From positions 112,501-176,500 of the forward strand of contig JAWDGP010007325.1 of the NCBI GenBank assembly GCA_033675545.1: DNA of 64,000 nucleotides, read 5' to 3'. Shown in pieces: positions 1 to 11,270 of the stretch (positions within the stretch are counted from its first letter, which is position 1; each line of letters opens with the position of its first letter). Under the pieces are notes generated by a model. It searched no databases. It saw only the letters and a list, made by a program, of their open reading frames with translations, and was not told where the DNA came from. The stretch comes from Elysia crispata. Lineage: Eukaryota > Mollusca > Gastropoda > Plakobranchidae. Position numbers and translations under genes: made by a program.

Positions 1-165
1 CCCCCCCTCTCTCTCTCCCTCCCCCCTCTCTCTCTCCCTCCCCCCCCTCTCTCTCTCCCCCTCCCCCCTTCCTCTCTCTCTCCCCCTCCCCCCTCTCTCT
101 CTCCTTCCCCCCACTCTCTCTCTCTCCCCTCCCCCCTTCTCTCTCTCCCGCCCCCACCCCTTCCT
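1..165. repeat. C/CT-rich low-complexity tract
   Basis: The left edge of the window is alternating runs of C and CT with units such as CCCCCCTCTCTCTCTC. It is truncated by the window boundary, so its full length is unknown. No coding content is visible. Confidence 0.9.
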
Positions 166-290
166 CTCATTCCCCGCCTGCTCCGCTTGAACCTCAATCA
201 AAGCGCACTCAATACATTCTTTCCTTCATTTCTTTCCCTTCTTCTTCCGCCATCTGTTCCAAACATTTTTCAAATCCTCTCCGTCCCTAT

Positions 291-508
291 TTAAATTAAT
301 GAAACGGCTGTTGGTGTGAAAGAAAGGGGCGGAAAACTGGGCGTGGATGTTTGATTTTCCGTGGCTGGAGGGAAGAACCGAGCTAGCCCATCCAACCATG
401 AGGAGGAAAGAAGTGGGCGGAGAGTCTCGAACTTAGATTGGATTGAAAGGTAAATAACTCCAAGTTTTCCCGGCACCGGAAACAGTAAACGGCAGAGGAA
501 ATGAAGAT
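291..508 (-). CDS. Possible terminal exon next to the first 48 bp minisatellite
   Basis: On the minus strand a pyrimidine tract ending CTTCCCACAG (509-518) precedes an open frame of 72 codons ending in TAA at 291. The exon would enter in phase 1. The peptide is rich in Leu, Ser, Pro and Phe, includes the stretch RLLFPVPGKLGVIYL, and matches no family I recognise. The adjoining minisatellite carries a similar motif (CCCTCTCTTCAG) in each unit on this strand, so the acceptor may simply be array edge sequence. This could equally be untranslated or intergenic DNA; there is no codon or homology support. Confidence 0.15.
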
Positions 509-520
509 CTGTGGGAAGCA

Positions 521-1144
521 GAGAGGGCGCCATGGGCAGAACCTTTGTGTGTACAGTCTATATCTGAAGAGAGGGCGCCATGGGCAGAACCTTTGTGTGT
601 ACAGTCTATATCTGAAGAGAGGGCGCCATGGGCAGAACCTTTGTGTGTACAGTCTATATCTGAAGAGAGAGCGCCATGGGCAGAACCTTTGTGTGTACAG
701 TCTATATCTGAAGAGAGAGCGCCATGGGCAGAACCTTTGTGTGTACAGTCTATATCTGAAGAGAGGGCGCCATGGGCAGAACCTTTGTGTGTACAGTCTA
801 TATCTGAAGAGAGGGCGCCATGGGCAGAACCTTTGTGTGTACAGTCTATATCTGAAGAGAGGGCGCCATGGGCAGAACCTTTGTGTGTACAGTCTATATC
901 TGAAGAGAGGGCGCCATGGGCTGAACCTTTGTGTGTACAGTCTATATCTGAAGAGAGAGCGCCATGGGCAGAACCTTTGTGTGTACAGTCTATATCTGAA
1001 GAGAGGGCGCCATGGGCAGAACCTTTGTGTGTACAGTCTATATCTGAAGAGAGAGCGCCATGGGCAGAACCTTTGTGTGTACAGTCTATATCTGAAGAGA
1101 GAGCGCCATGGGCAGAACCTTTGTGTGTACAGTCTATATCTGAA
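521..1144. repeat. Minisatellite, 48 bp x 13
   Basis: Thirteen copies of a 48 bp unit beginning GAGAGGGCGCCATGGGCAGA and containing TGTACAGTCTATATCTG. The units differ at one main site (GAGGGC versus GAGAGC) and one A-to-T change near 921. Because 48 is divisible by three, three frames on both strands stay open across the array, giving frames of 220 to 276 codons that are by-products. Each unit carries an NcoI site (CCATGG). Confidence 0.97.
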
Positions 1145-1258
1145 GAGATTTCTGGGGAACTAGCGCTTACACTGGTGTGGGGGAAATGTGCCCGGTCTAT
1201 ATCTGAAGAGATTTCTGGGGAAATAGCGCTTACACTTGTATGGGGCATGTGTGTAAAT
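1133..1258. repeat. Diverged 63 bp tandem pair at the array edge
   Basis: Directly after the 48 bp array, TCTATATCTGAAGAGATTTC recurs at 1133 and 1196. This is a two-copy 63 bp repeat that keeps the end of the 48 bp unit but replaces its core with a segment containing AGCGCTTACACT. It looks like a degenerate or ancestral form of the array unit. Confidence 0.85.
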
Positions 1259-1516
1259 AACAAATAGCTGTTGCAAAACTTCGCATGGCATGGCGTGAGG
1301 AAGAAAGAAAGAATGGGAAAAAAATCTATAGCGACATGGAGAATGTTGGGATCAGTTATGACTTGCTGGACTGTTGCGCATTAGCAGAAGTGGGAGAATT
1401 ATATTCGTTTAGAATGGGATTTTTATTTGTTGTTTTTCTTTCCATCTGTCTGATGTATGTGCTTCCTTCTTTCCGTGCAGAACTGGACATTCATAATTTA
1501 TCTGTCCCTCCCCCTG

Positions 1517-1583
1517 CCCCCCCCCCCCCCCCTTTTCCGGCCACACACACACACACACTCTCTCTCTCTCTCTCTCTCTCTCT
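1517..1583. repeat. Poly-C / CA / CT compound microsatellite
   Basis: A run of about 16 C is followed by TTTTCCGGC, then (CA)n and (CT)n. Confidence 0.95.
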
Positions 1584-1670
1584 TTTCAAGGATATTCTTG
1601 GCTACACAATAATTAAGAGATAAAGAGACAAATAATCCTAATACAACATCAATCCGGACCTGTTTTGTCT

Positions 1671-1672
1671 CC

Positions 1673-1704
<32 letters not shown>

Positions 1705-1706
1705 GA
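1671..1706. repeat. (TCTG)n microsatellite
   Basis: Nearly perfect TCTG tetranucleotide, about eight copies. Confidence 0.95.
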
Positions 1707-1818
1707 CCATGATTCAGACAAATGTTTCCCACATCACAAATCTTTCTCGAGTTTTTGCTCGTTAGTTACAGCGAAAGATCAATACCGTTCCACATGGATC
1801 TCACTCTGAAATACGGCA

Positions 1819-1856
1819 AAACAACAACAACAACAACTACAACAACAACAACAAAA
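1819..1856. repeat. (AAC)n microsatellite
   Basis: AAC trinucleotide with one interruption (CTAC). Confidence 0.95.
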
Positions 1857-1933
1857 TTATTTAAATATTTTGCGACTGTGTAACCACACGAGCAAATGAG
1901 TGCCTATATCAACATTCCGTCCCTCAGACATCT

Positions 1934-1947
1934 GTTGCCATGGTTGA
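1934..1947. promoter_or_regulatory. X-box-like motif (RFX type), imperfect
   Basis: GTTGCCATGGTTGA resembles the imperfect-palindrome X-box (GTTNCCATGGNAAC) bound by RFX factors, but the right half is degenerate. There is no adjacent gene to interpret it with. Confidence 0.15.
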
Positions 1948-2389
1948 AATAAAACCAAAACAATTAGTTCCTCATCTGTCATTTTGATTCTATTTTTTCC
2001 GACAAGAGCAGCGGAAGTCTGACCTTGGTAAAACCTGTCCCACAATTCTCTCTGCGTAGAGAGCTACAGTAAGTCGAGTTTCCTCAACGTTCTGATAGAA
2101 TTAAGAAGACCTCAACTAGACGTTGCCCCATCCTGCAGTGACTAGATGTGGCTAAATCTAGACCGTCTAAACACGCCAGTAAGAGGTTCTGACTTGATCC
2201 TCTTATACTTTCATTTCATTCTTTCCATTTTTTTCCTAACTTAATTTGTAGTAGTTTGGTAAACTCGTCTTCTTACTTTTTCTTTTTTTTTGGCTTACAT
2301 TCTTTCCTCCTTAGTTGGTTTCTAGTTTATCTGTTCTCTCTACCTTCCTCTTTTTATGTCTTTCATTCTTAATATCTGATTCTCTCTCT

Positions 2390-2652
2390 TTCTCCCCCCT
2401 CTCTCTCTCTCTCTCACACACACACAAACACACTCTCTATATTATTATATTCTCGTCCTTTTTTCTGTTTCTGTGCATTTGTATTCTATCTGTGTTCCTT
2501 CACCAGTTATTCTTCTCTCTCTCTGTCTCTGTCTCTGTCTTTCTCCCTCTCTCTCTGTGTCTGTGTCCTTCTTCTCTCTGTCTCCGTTACTACACCCCTC
2601 TCTCTTTTTCTGTCTCTGTTCCTTTAGATTCTTCCTTTGTTTCTCCACCACT

Positions 2653-2690
<38 letters not shown>

Positions 2691-2774
2691 CTCTCTGTCT
2701 CTTTTATTACACCCTCTCTCTTTTTCTGTCTCTGTACCCTCAGTTTCTTCCTATGTTTTTCCACCAATTACTTT

Positions 2775-2824
<50 letters not shown>

Positions 2825-2868
2825 TCTCTCTCTCCCTCTCTCTCTCCCTCCCCCTCCCCCCGGTCAGC
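2390..2868. repeat. CT-rich region with a degenerate ~115 bp unit
   Basis: Beyond simple (CT)n, a composite unit recurs. A core of the type TTTTTCTGTCTCTG, then TTTCTTCC, then CTCCACCA.TTA appears near 2605-2655 and 2720-2770, with a weaker relative near 2462-2515. Each core is followed by a (CT)n linker. Translations are Ser/Leu runs and are not proteins. Confidence 0.8.
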
Positions 2869-3126
2869 CCCCTTTGTCTGAGCCGGGCTGTAGCTGGTCT
2901 GAGCACCCTCCACAGCTATCCCGACAGTCTTGTTTAGTGTAAGGTCCTTATCTTTCTTCAGAGTAGGAATATTCTTTTAAGATTTCATTTTCCTTGTGGA
3001 TGCAGAAAAAATCCAAGGTAAACTTTACAGCAACTCTGTGTTGAGTTTCAAACTTTGTTGAAACTATGTGGCCTTTCATTGATTATAGGAGAGGATACAA
3101 TTTCCTAAGAGAGAAAGCCAAATTCA

Positions 3127-3130
<4 letters not shown>

Positions 3131-3196
<66 letters not shown>

Positions 3197-3235
3197 TAGA
3201 GAGAGAGAGAGAGTGAGAGAGAGAGTGAGTACAGT
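3131..3235. repeat. (GA)n microsatellite
   Basis: A roughly 60 bp pure GA run followed by an interrupted GA/GTGA tail. Confidence 0.95.
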
Positions 3236-3278
3236 AGCAATGTAGGAAAGCAACATGCAGGTCGACAGCCCTTCCCTC

Positions 3279-3313
3279 CCCCCCCCCCCCCAAAAAAAAA
3301 AAAAAAAAAAAAA
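3279..3313. repeat. Poly-C followed by poly-A
   Basis: About 14 C directly followed by about 20 A, interrupted at its end by GC. Confidence 0.9.
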
Positions 3314-3612
3314 GCAAAAAAATAACAAAAACAATAAGTGGCAGACTGCCCTGACAGACTGGCAGACATGCAGCTGGACACAAACGTAAAGTGATTGGCA
3401 AACAAAGAAAACAAACAATCCATCAAAGAAAATTAGAGAGAAAAGATGTCAATAAAGGCAGAGTAACCGAATGTAAACCGGGGATTTCCCACTGATCTAA
3501 CAAGGTAACAAGTGCCAGAACAGGAGTTGAGGGCCCTTAACTAAACAAAGATAGGAGAGTACCAACCTTCTAGCAGACATTTGTCTCACCGGATCGTTTG
3601 TAATTTTGTTTC

Positions 3613-4098
3613 TTTAACACGAGTCAGAGGATGGAGAGAAAGGGTAGGGAGAATGCTGGAGGAAGTACTGAGTGTAGGATGGTTTGTTTAACACGAGTCA
3701 GAGGATGGAGAGAAAGGGTAGGGAGAATGCTGGAGGAAATACTGGGTGTAATCTGGTTTGTTTAACACGAGTCAGAGGATGGAGAGAAAGGGTAGGGAGA
3801 ATGCTGGAAGAAATACTGGGTGTAATCTGTTTTGTTTAACGCGGGTCAGAGAAATGGGAGGAGAGGATGGAGAGAAAGGGTAGGGAGAATACTGGAAGAA
3901 ATACTGGGTGTAATCTGTTTTGTTTAACACGGGTCAGAGAAATGGGAGGAGAGGATGGAGAGAAAGGGTAGGGAGAATACTGGAAGAAATACTGGGTGTA
4001 ATCTGTTTTGTTTAACACGGGTCAGAGAAATGGGAGGAGAGGATGGAGAGAAAGGGTAGGGAGAATGCTGGAAGAAATACTGGGTGTAAAATGGTTTA
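3613..4098. repeat. Minisatellite with two unit lengths, 74 bp x 3 then 88 bp x 3
   Basis: The anchor TTTAAC(A/G)CG recurs at 3613, 3687, 3761, 3835, 3923 and 4011, giving spacings of 74, 74, 74, 88 and 88. The longer units carry a 14 bp insertion (AGAAATGGGAGGAG type) after GTCAG. Shared core: GGATGGAGAGAAAGGGTAGG. Confidence 0.95.
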
Positions 4099-4149
4099 GG
4101 CACAGTGTAGGGATCAAGAAAGTGAGAGAAAGCGATTGGTAGGACAGAG

Positions 4150-4382
<233 letters not shown>

Positions 4383-4789
4383 ACAGACAGAAACAAAATA
4401 GAAACAAGAAATAGTTCCGACCTGTTGTTTTCGAAGGGTTTGTATATCTGGTGAAAGTCTTATCGAGTCTCAAACTTGTCTGTGCCAGGAGTTTGTCTGA
4501 CCTGAAGTACGAATTCGACCGAGCAGCTCAGAGGATGACTGTTTGTCTGTCTGTTTGTCTGTTGTTTTGTTACAACTCTCTATACTATCACTATTATAAT
4601 TATACATCGCTTTTGTCTATTTCAATCATAACAAAGATTACCAATGAAGATTTTGTTTATAATGTGTAAGTGATAAACAATATTGGTAAGGATCTACCTG
4701 AAGAGTAAAATGTAAGTCTATCAAGCATACGATCTCATACTCTCTCCGTGGATAGTCATGGCGGTGGTAAATACAGCCATCAACACTGG
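4383..4789. other. Unique AT-rich stretch
   Basis: Non-repetitive apart from a short (TCTG/TTTG) run near 4541-4565. No supported gene. Confidence 0.5.
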
Positions 4790-4799
4790 GCCCTATAGG

Positions 4800-5100
4800 G
4801 AGACGCTGACCGAAGACTTAAGACTCGACTCCCCCTTCAAGACACAGACACAGACAAAGACCGAAGACTAAAGACTCGACTCCCGCTTCAAGTTTAACAG
4901 CGCTATGTGCGCGGCCGGCCCTCTATCTGAGCGGCGTCAAAACAATGGCTTGTTTCCCCAGACACAGACACAGACACAGACAAAGACACAGACAAATACC
5001 GAGAACGAAAGACTGGACTCATCCCTTCAACTAATGGCGCTATGAGCACGGTCGGCCCTCTATCCGAGCGGCGTCAAAACATGGCTTGTTTCCCCAGACA
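4800..5100. repeat. 137 bp diverged tandem duplication leading into the CAGACA satellite
   Basis: A unit containing GCGCTATG at 4900 and 5037, then CGGCCCTCTATC, GAGCGGCGTCAAAAC and TGGCTTGTTTCCCCAGACAC, is duplicated with a period of 137 bp. A third partial copy (AAGACT..GACTC) precedes it near 4815-4850. Each copy ends in CAGACACAGACA, the seed of the following satellite. Confidence 0.85.
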
Positions 5101-6178
5101 CAGACACAGACAAACACAGACACAGACACAAACACAGTCACAGACAGACAAACACAGCAACAGCCACAGACAAACACAGCCACAGCCACAGAATCACCCA
5201 AAGACAAACACGGAGACAGACACAGACAAACACGGACACAGACACACCCACAGACATAGACAAACACAGACTCAGACACACTCACAGACACAGACACAGA
5301 CATAGACAAACACGGACACAGGCACACCCACAGACATAGACAAACACGGACACAGACACACCCACAGACACAGACAAACACGGACACAGACACACCCACA
5401 GACATAGACAAACACGGACACAGACACACTCACAGACACAGACACAGACATAGACAAACACGGACACAGACACACTCACAGACACAGACAAACACAGACT
5501 CAGACACACTCACAGACACAGACACAGACATAGACAAACACGGACACAGACACACTCACAGACACAGACAAACACAGACTCAGACACACTCACAGACACA
5601 GACACAGACATAGACAAACACGGACACAGACACACTCACAGACACAGACACAGACATAGACAAACACGGACACAGACACACCCACAGACATAGACAAACA
5701 CAGACGCAGACACACCCACAGACACAGACACAGACATAGACAAACACGGACACAGACACACCCACAGACACAGACACAGACATAGACAAACACGGACACA
5801 GACACACCCACAGACACAGACAAACACAGACACAGACACACTCACAGACACAGACACAGACATAGACAAACACGGACACAGACACACTCACAGACACAGA
5901 CACAGACATAGACAAACACGGACACAGACACACCCACAGACATAGACAAACACAGACTCAGACACACTCACAGACACACCCACAGACACAGACAAACACG
6001 GACACAGACCCACCCACAGACACAGACAAACACGGACACAGACCCACCCACAGACATAGACAAACACGGACACAGACACACCCACAGACATATACAAGCA
6101 CAGACTCAGACACAGACACAGACTCAGACACACTCACAGACACAGATAAAAAAAGTTTCAGACACACCCACAGACACA
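5088..6178. repeat. CAGACA-type hexamer satellite with longer-range units
   Basis: About 1.1 kb built from CAGACA, CACACC, TAGACA and AACACG modules. The marker TAGACAAACACGG recurs at irregular spacings (34, 68, 46 bp and others), indicating composite units assembled from the hexamer. Minus-strand translations are Cys/Val/Ser runs in several frames and are artefacts of the period-6 sequence. Confidence 0.95.
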
Positions 6179-6254
6179 TCTTTTTTTCTCTCTAGCGCTT
6201 CCATTTCTCTCTTTGGTAAATTAGCACTGAGCCTTATCGCTTTCAGTATTTTGC

Positions 6255-6327
6255 TGCTTTTTCTGTCTACCTCACTCTCTCTTTCTATCTGTCTGTCTCT
6301 TTCTCTCTCTCTCTCTCTCTCTTTCTA

Positions 6328-6363
<36 letters not shown>

Positions 6364-6366
6364 CCT

Positions 6367-6397
<31 letters not shown>

Positions 6398-6432
6398 TCC
6401 TCCCTCCCCCTCTCTCTCTCTCTCTTTCTCCC
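6255..6432. repeat. CT/TCTG/C-run low-complexity block
   Basis: CTTTCTATCTGTCTGTCT occurs twice within (CT)n, followed by a poly-C run and more CT. Confidence 0.93.
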
Positions 6433-7513
6433 AGATTGAGTTCGATGTACGATTGTGCTTGATTTTTCTATACTGTCTGTATGTTTGTAATATGCCTGTT
6501 TCCTCTGGGACATCCATATATAGGATACAAACAGATTGAACTTCTAGTATTGCATTCCAGGTTGAATGATGTTCCAGGTCCTTGAGGGATGCCCGAGAGT
6601 TCAGTCTTGTCGACAGATATTACAGCTCCAACAATCACTGTCTGCGGTACACATGAAGAGATTGTCTCATCCACTGCCAGTCAATCTACGATTCAATCAT
6701 CCGCTTATAGCGTCATGAATTAATATGAAAACTCATTCAATCAATCGATGAATAATGATTACATACAAGTACATGGACAATCAAATCAATAATCATGACA
6801 GTGAGTCTAAGAAAGGGACACAACTTCGTCAGTATTTTTCACAACCCTTTATTATCTGTTATTATTAAAGCAATTTCTAGTTTTTATTGTGATGATCTCA
6901 AGAACTTCACTGTTATATAAAACAAACTCACTAATACGGATGGAACAATCTACAGACCAGGCAGTGTAGCAACCTTATCTGATCCATCATCGTCAAGAAA
7001 CAAACTCTGGGTTTTTTTTTTAACTCGAACAACGAGAGAAAATCAACGTGAGGCGCCCTCCCCTTTCCCCCCGACTGAGCTTTAAACCCTGTTCCTCATC
7101 TTACCAAGACAAAGTACTTACCGCCTGGACCTCGAAGCGTCAATATCAAATGGATTGGGATTCAGGAAACAGAAATTCTAACTATAAACCCTCCCCTCTC
7201 TCCCCTTCCTCCTTGCCCCCTCTCCCACCCCCTCCTATGTCTCTCTCCAGCTCTCCCAACCCTATACAAAACCATAAAATCCCATCTCCTCCGCTCTCTA
7301 CTTATCTGTCTCTTTCATTCTGTCTTTTCACTTAGATCCCTCCGCCTCTTCATTTCTATTTTTTTCCTCATTTCTTTCAGATATTTTTTGTGAATCTCAT
7401 TTTTCAAGAGGCAGTTTTGTTACCCGATCTTCTAATTATAAAATCTAATTACAAAACCGTTCCTTGGGGATCTTCAAACAAAGCTGTCGTGGGTTGGAGG
7501 ACCCTCAGACTGT
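6433..7513. other. Unique AT-rich stretch
   Basis: Non-repetitive DNA. Short frames exist but none has convincing splice edges or family resemblance. Poly-T near 7011-7021 and a C/CT-rich patch near 7187-7260. Confidence 0.5.
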
Positions 7514-7574
7514 CACACCCACACCCTCACCTACACACACATACACACGCACACGTTCACATACACCCTCAAAC
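7514..7574. repeat. CA-rich low-complexity patch
   Basis: CACACCC / ACACACAT / ACACGCACAC modules over about 60 bp. Confidence 0.8.
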
Positions 7575-7599
7575 ATAGAACGATTATTTCGAGGTCTCT

Positions 7600-7617
7600 G
7601 TTGCCATGGGAACCAAT
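7600..7617. promoter_or_regulatory. X-box (RFX-type) motif overlapping a CCAAT box
   Basis: GTTGCCATGGGAAC closely fits the RFX X-box consensus, and CCAAT overlaps its end at 7613-7617. RFX sites next to NF-Y sites occur in animal promoters, notably for ciliary genes. No transcription unit can be tied to it here, so a chance match is quite possible. Confidence 0.3.
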
Positions 7618-7887
7618 GAGAAATAGCTTAATGGTGGTAATTTGAAACGTTTTTCTGTAAATCATTTTTTCCCTGTGGTAAGTTGCTATCCGCAGTGATG
7701 AAGTGTTCTTGGCTTAAAGGTCCATTACTAAAACTCGAGACATATTTCAGAGAAAAAAGATTTTTTTTTCTTTCCAAACAACTTTTGCGATTATTTCTAA
7801 TCTTTACAAGGCCGAGTCAGAGGAGAAAACAGAGAAATCACAGCGAAAAATCTCGCAAAATCTCGCAGAGACATGGGCAAAAATAAA

Positions 7888-7985
7888 TCAAGGGCACCAG
7901 GTGGCGAGGTTGTTAGATCATCTAACTAATAACCATCATTCTGGGATTTGGGTCGAATCTCATTTGACAGATCTGGCTGGACCGA
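7888..7985 (+). mobile_element. tRNA-Ile-like SINE head or tRNA pseudogene
   Basis: TGGCGAGGTTGTTAGA (7902-7917) fits an internal RNA polymerase III A-box, and GGGTCGAATCT (7950-7960) fits a B-box about 38 bp later. Between them, CTAACTAATAACC matches the anticodon arm of animal tRNA-Ile(AAT). The acceptor stem does not pair well and non-tRNA sequence follows directly, so a decayed tRNA-derived SINE is likelier than a working tRNA gene. No poly-A or target-site duplication was identified. Confidence 0.5.
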
Positions 7986-8529
7986 AAGCCTTTGCCTTTT
8001 TGAAACCTAAGAGACGATAAAATCAATGAATTCAGACATTACTCTATGATGCTTGAGGTTTTTTTCAAATAAGAATGAAAGTAAAACTAGGAAAAAGAGG
8101 TGTCTCTGGGAATTTCCGATTCACTCCTGACGTTATTTGTTTAGCGAAGCATGTATTGACGTATCTGCCTCGCCCTATGAATATTTTCTGTCCGTCGCGT
8201 CCCTCTCCCTCCCTCCCGTCCTCCCCCCCTCTCTCAGGGACCATCACCGATTAAAACTTTTAGTTACATCTGTACGGAATATATTGGTTTGATTAGACCA
8301 GAAAAAACTTTGACGATGATAAATTGAACAAATAACAATAAAAAAAAAAACAACTAATAAATTAGCAAGTGAATACAACCATGTAAAAACATCGACAGGT
8401 CAAAAACTGAATGACATTGGAATAAACACAACTGTTTCTCTTTCCTCATGTTTACATCCATTTTTTTTAGAATTCTGTTCCTCTGTAATTGTATGTAATA
8501 ACTACTTTTTTTCTTATATTGCTTCACTA
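7986..8529. other. Unique AT-rich stretch
   Basis: Non-repetitive DNA flanking the 39 bp array, with a C/CT patch at 8200-8236 and an A-run near 8340. It may include the tail of the preceding SINE. No supported gene. Confidence 0.5.
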
Positions 8530-9158
8530 AATTTATTCGGTATAATTATGCATTGCGACGCTTTTGTTGATTTATTTGGTATAATTATGCATTGTGACGC
8601 TTTTGTTGATTTATTTGGTAGAATCATGCATTGTGACGCTTTTGTTGATTTATTTGGTATAATCATGCATTGTGACGCTTTTGTTGATTTATTTGGTATA
8701 ATTATGCATTGTGACGCTTTTGTTGATTTATTTGGTATAATAATGGGTTGTGACGCTTTTGTTGATTTATTTGGTAGAATCATGCATTGTGAAGCTTTTG
8801 TTGATTTATTTGGTATAATTATGCATTGTGACGCTTTTGTTGATTTATTTGGTATAATTATGCAATGTGACGCTTTTGTTGATTTATTTGGTATAATTAT
8901 GCAATGTGACGCTTTTGTTGATTTATTCGGTATAATTATGGATTGTGACGCTTTTGTTGATTTATTTGGTATAATTATGCATTGTGACGCTTTTGTTGAT
9001 TTATTCGGTATAATTATGGATTGTGACGCTTTTGTTGATTTATTTGGTATAATTATGCATTGTGACGCTTTTGTTGATTTATTCGGTATAATTATGGATT
9101 GTGACGCTTTTGTTGATTTATTTGGTATAATCATGCATTGTGACGCTTTTGTTGATTT
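8530..9158. repeat. Minisatellite, 39 bp x 16
   Basis: The unit contains GTGACGCTTTTGTTGATTTA, then TT(T/C)GGTATAATTATG. Late units alternate between TTTGG..ATGCATTG and TTCGG..ATGGATTG, forming 78 bp dimers from about 8930 to 9140. The period is divisible by three, so both strands stay open for about 220 codons with no sign of being a gene. Confidence 0.97.
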
Positions 9159-9189
9159 CGTCCACCAGCAATTCTTGTGCAAGCCACGA

Positions 9190-9483
9190 ATTTATTAATG
9201 ATATGAACAATCTGATTAATGACATGAACAATCTGATTAATGACATGTACAATCTGATTAATGACATGAACAATCTGATTAATGACATGTACAATCTGAT
9301 TAATGACATGAACAATCTGATTAATGACATGTACAATCTGATTAATGACATGAACAATCTGATTAATGACATGAACAATCTGATTAATTACATGAACAAT
9401 CTGATTAATGACATGAACAATATGATTAATGACATGAACAATCTGATTAATTACATGAACAATCTGATTAATGATATGAAAAA
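9190..9483. repeat. Minisatellite, 21 bp x 14
   Basis: The unit is ATGAACAATCTGATTAATGAC. In the first half AACAATCTG and TACAATCTG alternate, giving a 42 bp dimer. It starts about 30 bp after the unrelated 39 bp array, and both strands are open in phase with the period. Confidence 0.97.
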
Positions 9484-10225
9484 GCTGCATGCTTCCTGTT
9501 CGTACCTCAGAATCTAGAGAAATCGTTCTCAACATATATGAGCATTATTAGTTCTTTTCCTGTAACCCTTTATGTAGCAATACCATGGTTTTTAAGGAAG
9601 GTAACTTATCAACAATATTCGGATAACTATTCTTATCAGTAATTTCATGTCATTCTTTATCTTCCAGCGAAACAGCCCTTGCAAAAAAAAGACAGAAAAA
9701 TCCTGTTTTCTGCGCGAAATAATGAATTCTATTTCCACGACAGACCCAGAACTTCGAGAGTAAAACCCGATTAATCGGACTTGTCTGGTCCAGATTCCTG
9801 CAGTCCTGGTCTCTTGCCCCAGTTTATACAACAGCTTCCGGGCAAAAAACTGTTTCCGGCCTTTATTTCTGTGTAGACTGTACTCACCAGAACCTCTCCC
9901 CATAGAATGTAACACTAGACAAACCCGTTCTTTAACGGTGCTTCATTGTTATGGGTTAGAATTTTTCATTATGTTCTTGACACTGTCCAGGGATGTTCTT
10001 GACACTGTCCAGGGATGTAATTCGCCTCATGACATGTTTGTGTTTCACACCGCGTTGGTTTCAAAACTTTCAGCTTTCACCGCCGTGTTTTTCTCTGGAT
10101 TCCCGGGAGTGAAGAGCTGCTCAAAGCCAAGGGAGACAACTCAAACACTCGCTCGTCATTTTTTGTTTACGTAATCAATGAATCTGCCTGAAATTCTTTG
10201 ACTGCGCACGAGCTTTTGTATGAGA
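9484..10225. other. Unique stretch between arrays
   Basis: Non-repetitive except for a 22 bp duplication. A 107-codon minus frame (9592-9915) is basic and matches no family I know. Its start region contains a GTGAGT donor-like site (near 9886-9891), so it may be partly intronic or spurious. Confidence 0.5.
9971..10017. repeat. 22 bp tandem duplication
   Basis: ATGTTCTTGACACTGTCCAG occurs at 9971 and 9993, a perfect two-copy repeat. Confidence 0.95.
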
Positions 10226-10227
10226 GG

Positions 10228-10286
<59 letters not shown>

Positions 10287-10880
10287 GGGAGTGAGAGAAA
10301 GAGAGGAAAGAGAAAGGGAGAGAGGGCACAGAGAGAGGTAGAGAGAGATGGAGAGAGAGAGATAGAGAAAGAGAGAGATGGAGAGAGAGGAAGGGAAAGA
10401 GAGGGGAAGAGAGGGAGAGAGAGGGAGAGAGAGAGAGGTAGAGAGAGATGGAGAGAGAGGAAGGGAAAGAGAGAGGAAGAGATGGAGAGAGAGATAGAGA
10501 GAGAGAAAAAGAGAGAGAGGTAGAGAGAGATGGAGAGAGAGGAAGGGAAAGAGAGTGGAAGAGAGGGAGAGAGAGGTAGAGAGAGATGGAGAGAGAGGAA
10601 GGGAAAGAGAGGGGAAGAGATGGAGAGAGAGAGAGAGGGTAGGTGGGAGAGAGAGGGAGAGAGAGAGATGGAGAGAGAGGAAGGGAAAGAGAGGGGAAGA
10701 GATGGAGAGAGAGAGAGGGTAGGTGGGAGAGAGAGGGAGAGAGAGAGAGAGAGGGTAGGTGGGAGAGAGAGAGATGGAGAGAGAGGAAGGGAAAGAGAGG
10801 GGAAGAGAGGGAGAGAGAGAGAGAGATAGAGAGATATGGAGAGAGAAATGGAGAGAGAGGATGGGAAAGAGAGGGGAAGA

Positions 10881-10941
<61 letters not shown>

Positions 10942-11228
10942 GGTGGGAGAGAGAGGGAGAGAGAGAGAGAGGTAGAGAGAGATGGAGAGAGAGGAAGGGA
11001 AAGAGAGGGGAAGAGAGGGAGAGAGAGAGAGGGTAGGTGGGAGAGAGAGGGAGAGAGAGAGATGGAGAGAGAGGAAGGAAAAGAGAGGGGAAGAGATGGA
11101 GAGAGAGAGGGAGAGAGAGAGAGAGAGGGTAGGTGGGAGAGAGAGGGAGAGAGAGAGAGAGGGTAGGTGGGAGAGAGAGAGAGAGGTAGAGAGATATGGA
11201 TAGAGAGGAAGGGAAAGAGAGGGGAAGA

Positions 11229-11270
<42 letters not shown>

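Larger units (their letters stand above)
1259..2389. other. Unique AT-rich stretch with several microsatellites
   Basis: Mostly non-repetitive DNA. It contains the three simple repeats listed separately, T-rich sequence from about 2210 to 2350, and short open frames without family resemblance. One is a 62-codon minus frame at 1857-2045 with stretches such as MTDEELIVLVLF that cannot be distinguished from chance. No gene is called. Confidence 0.6.

Noticed and set aside
9592..9915. 107-codon minus frame
   Set aside because: No family resemblance, includes a donor-like GTGAGT near its start, and length is within chance in this window.
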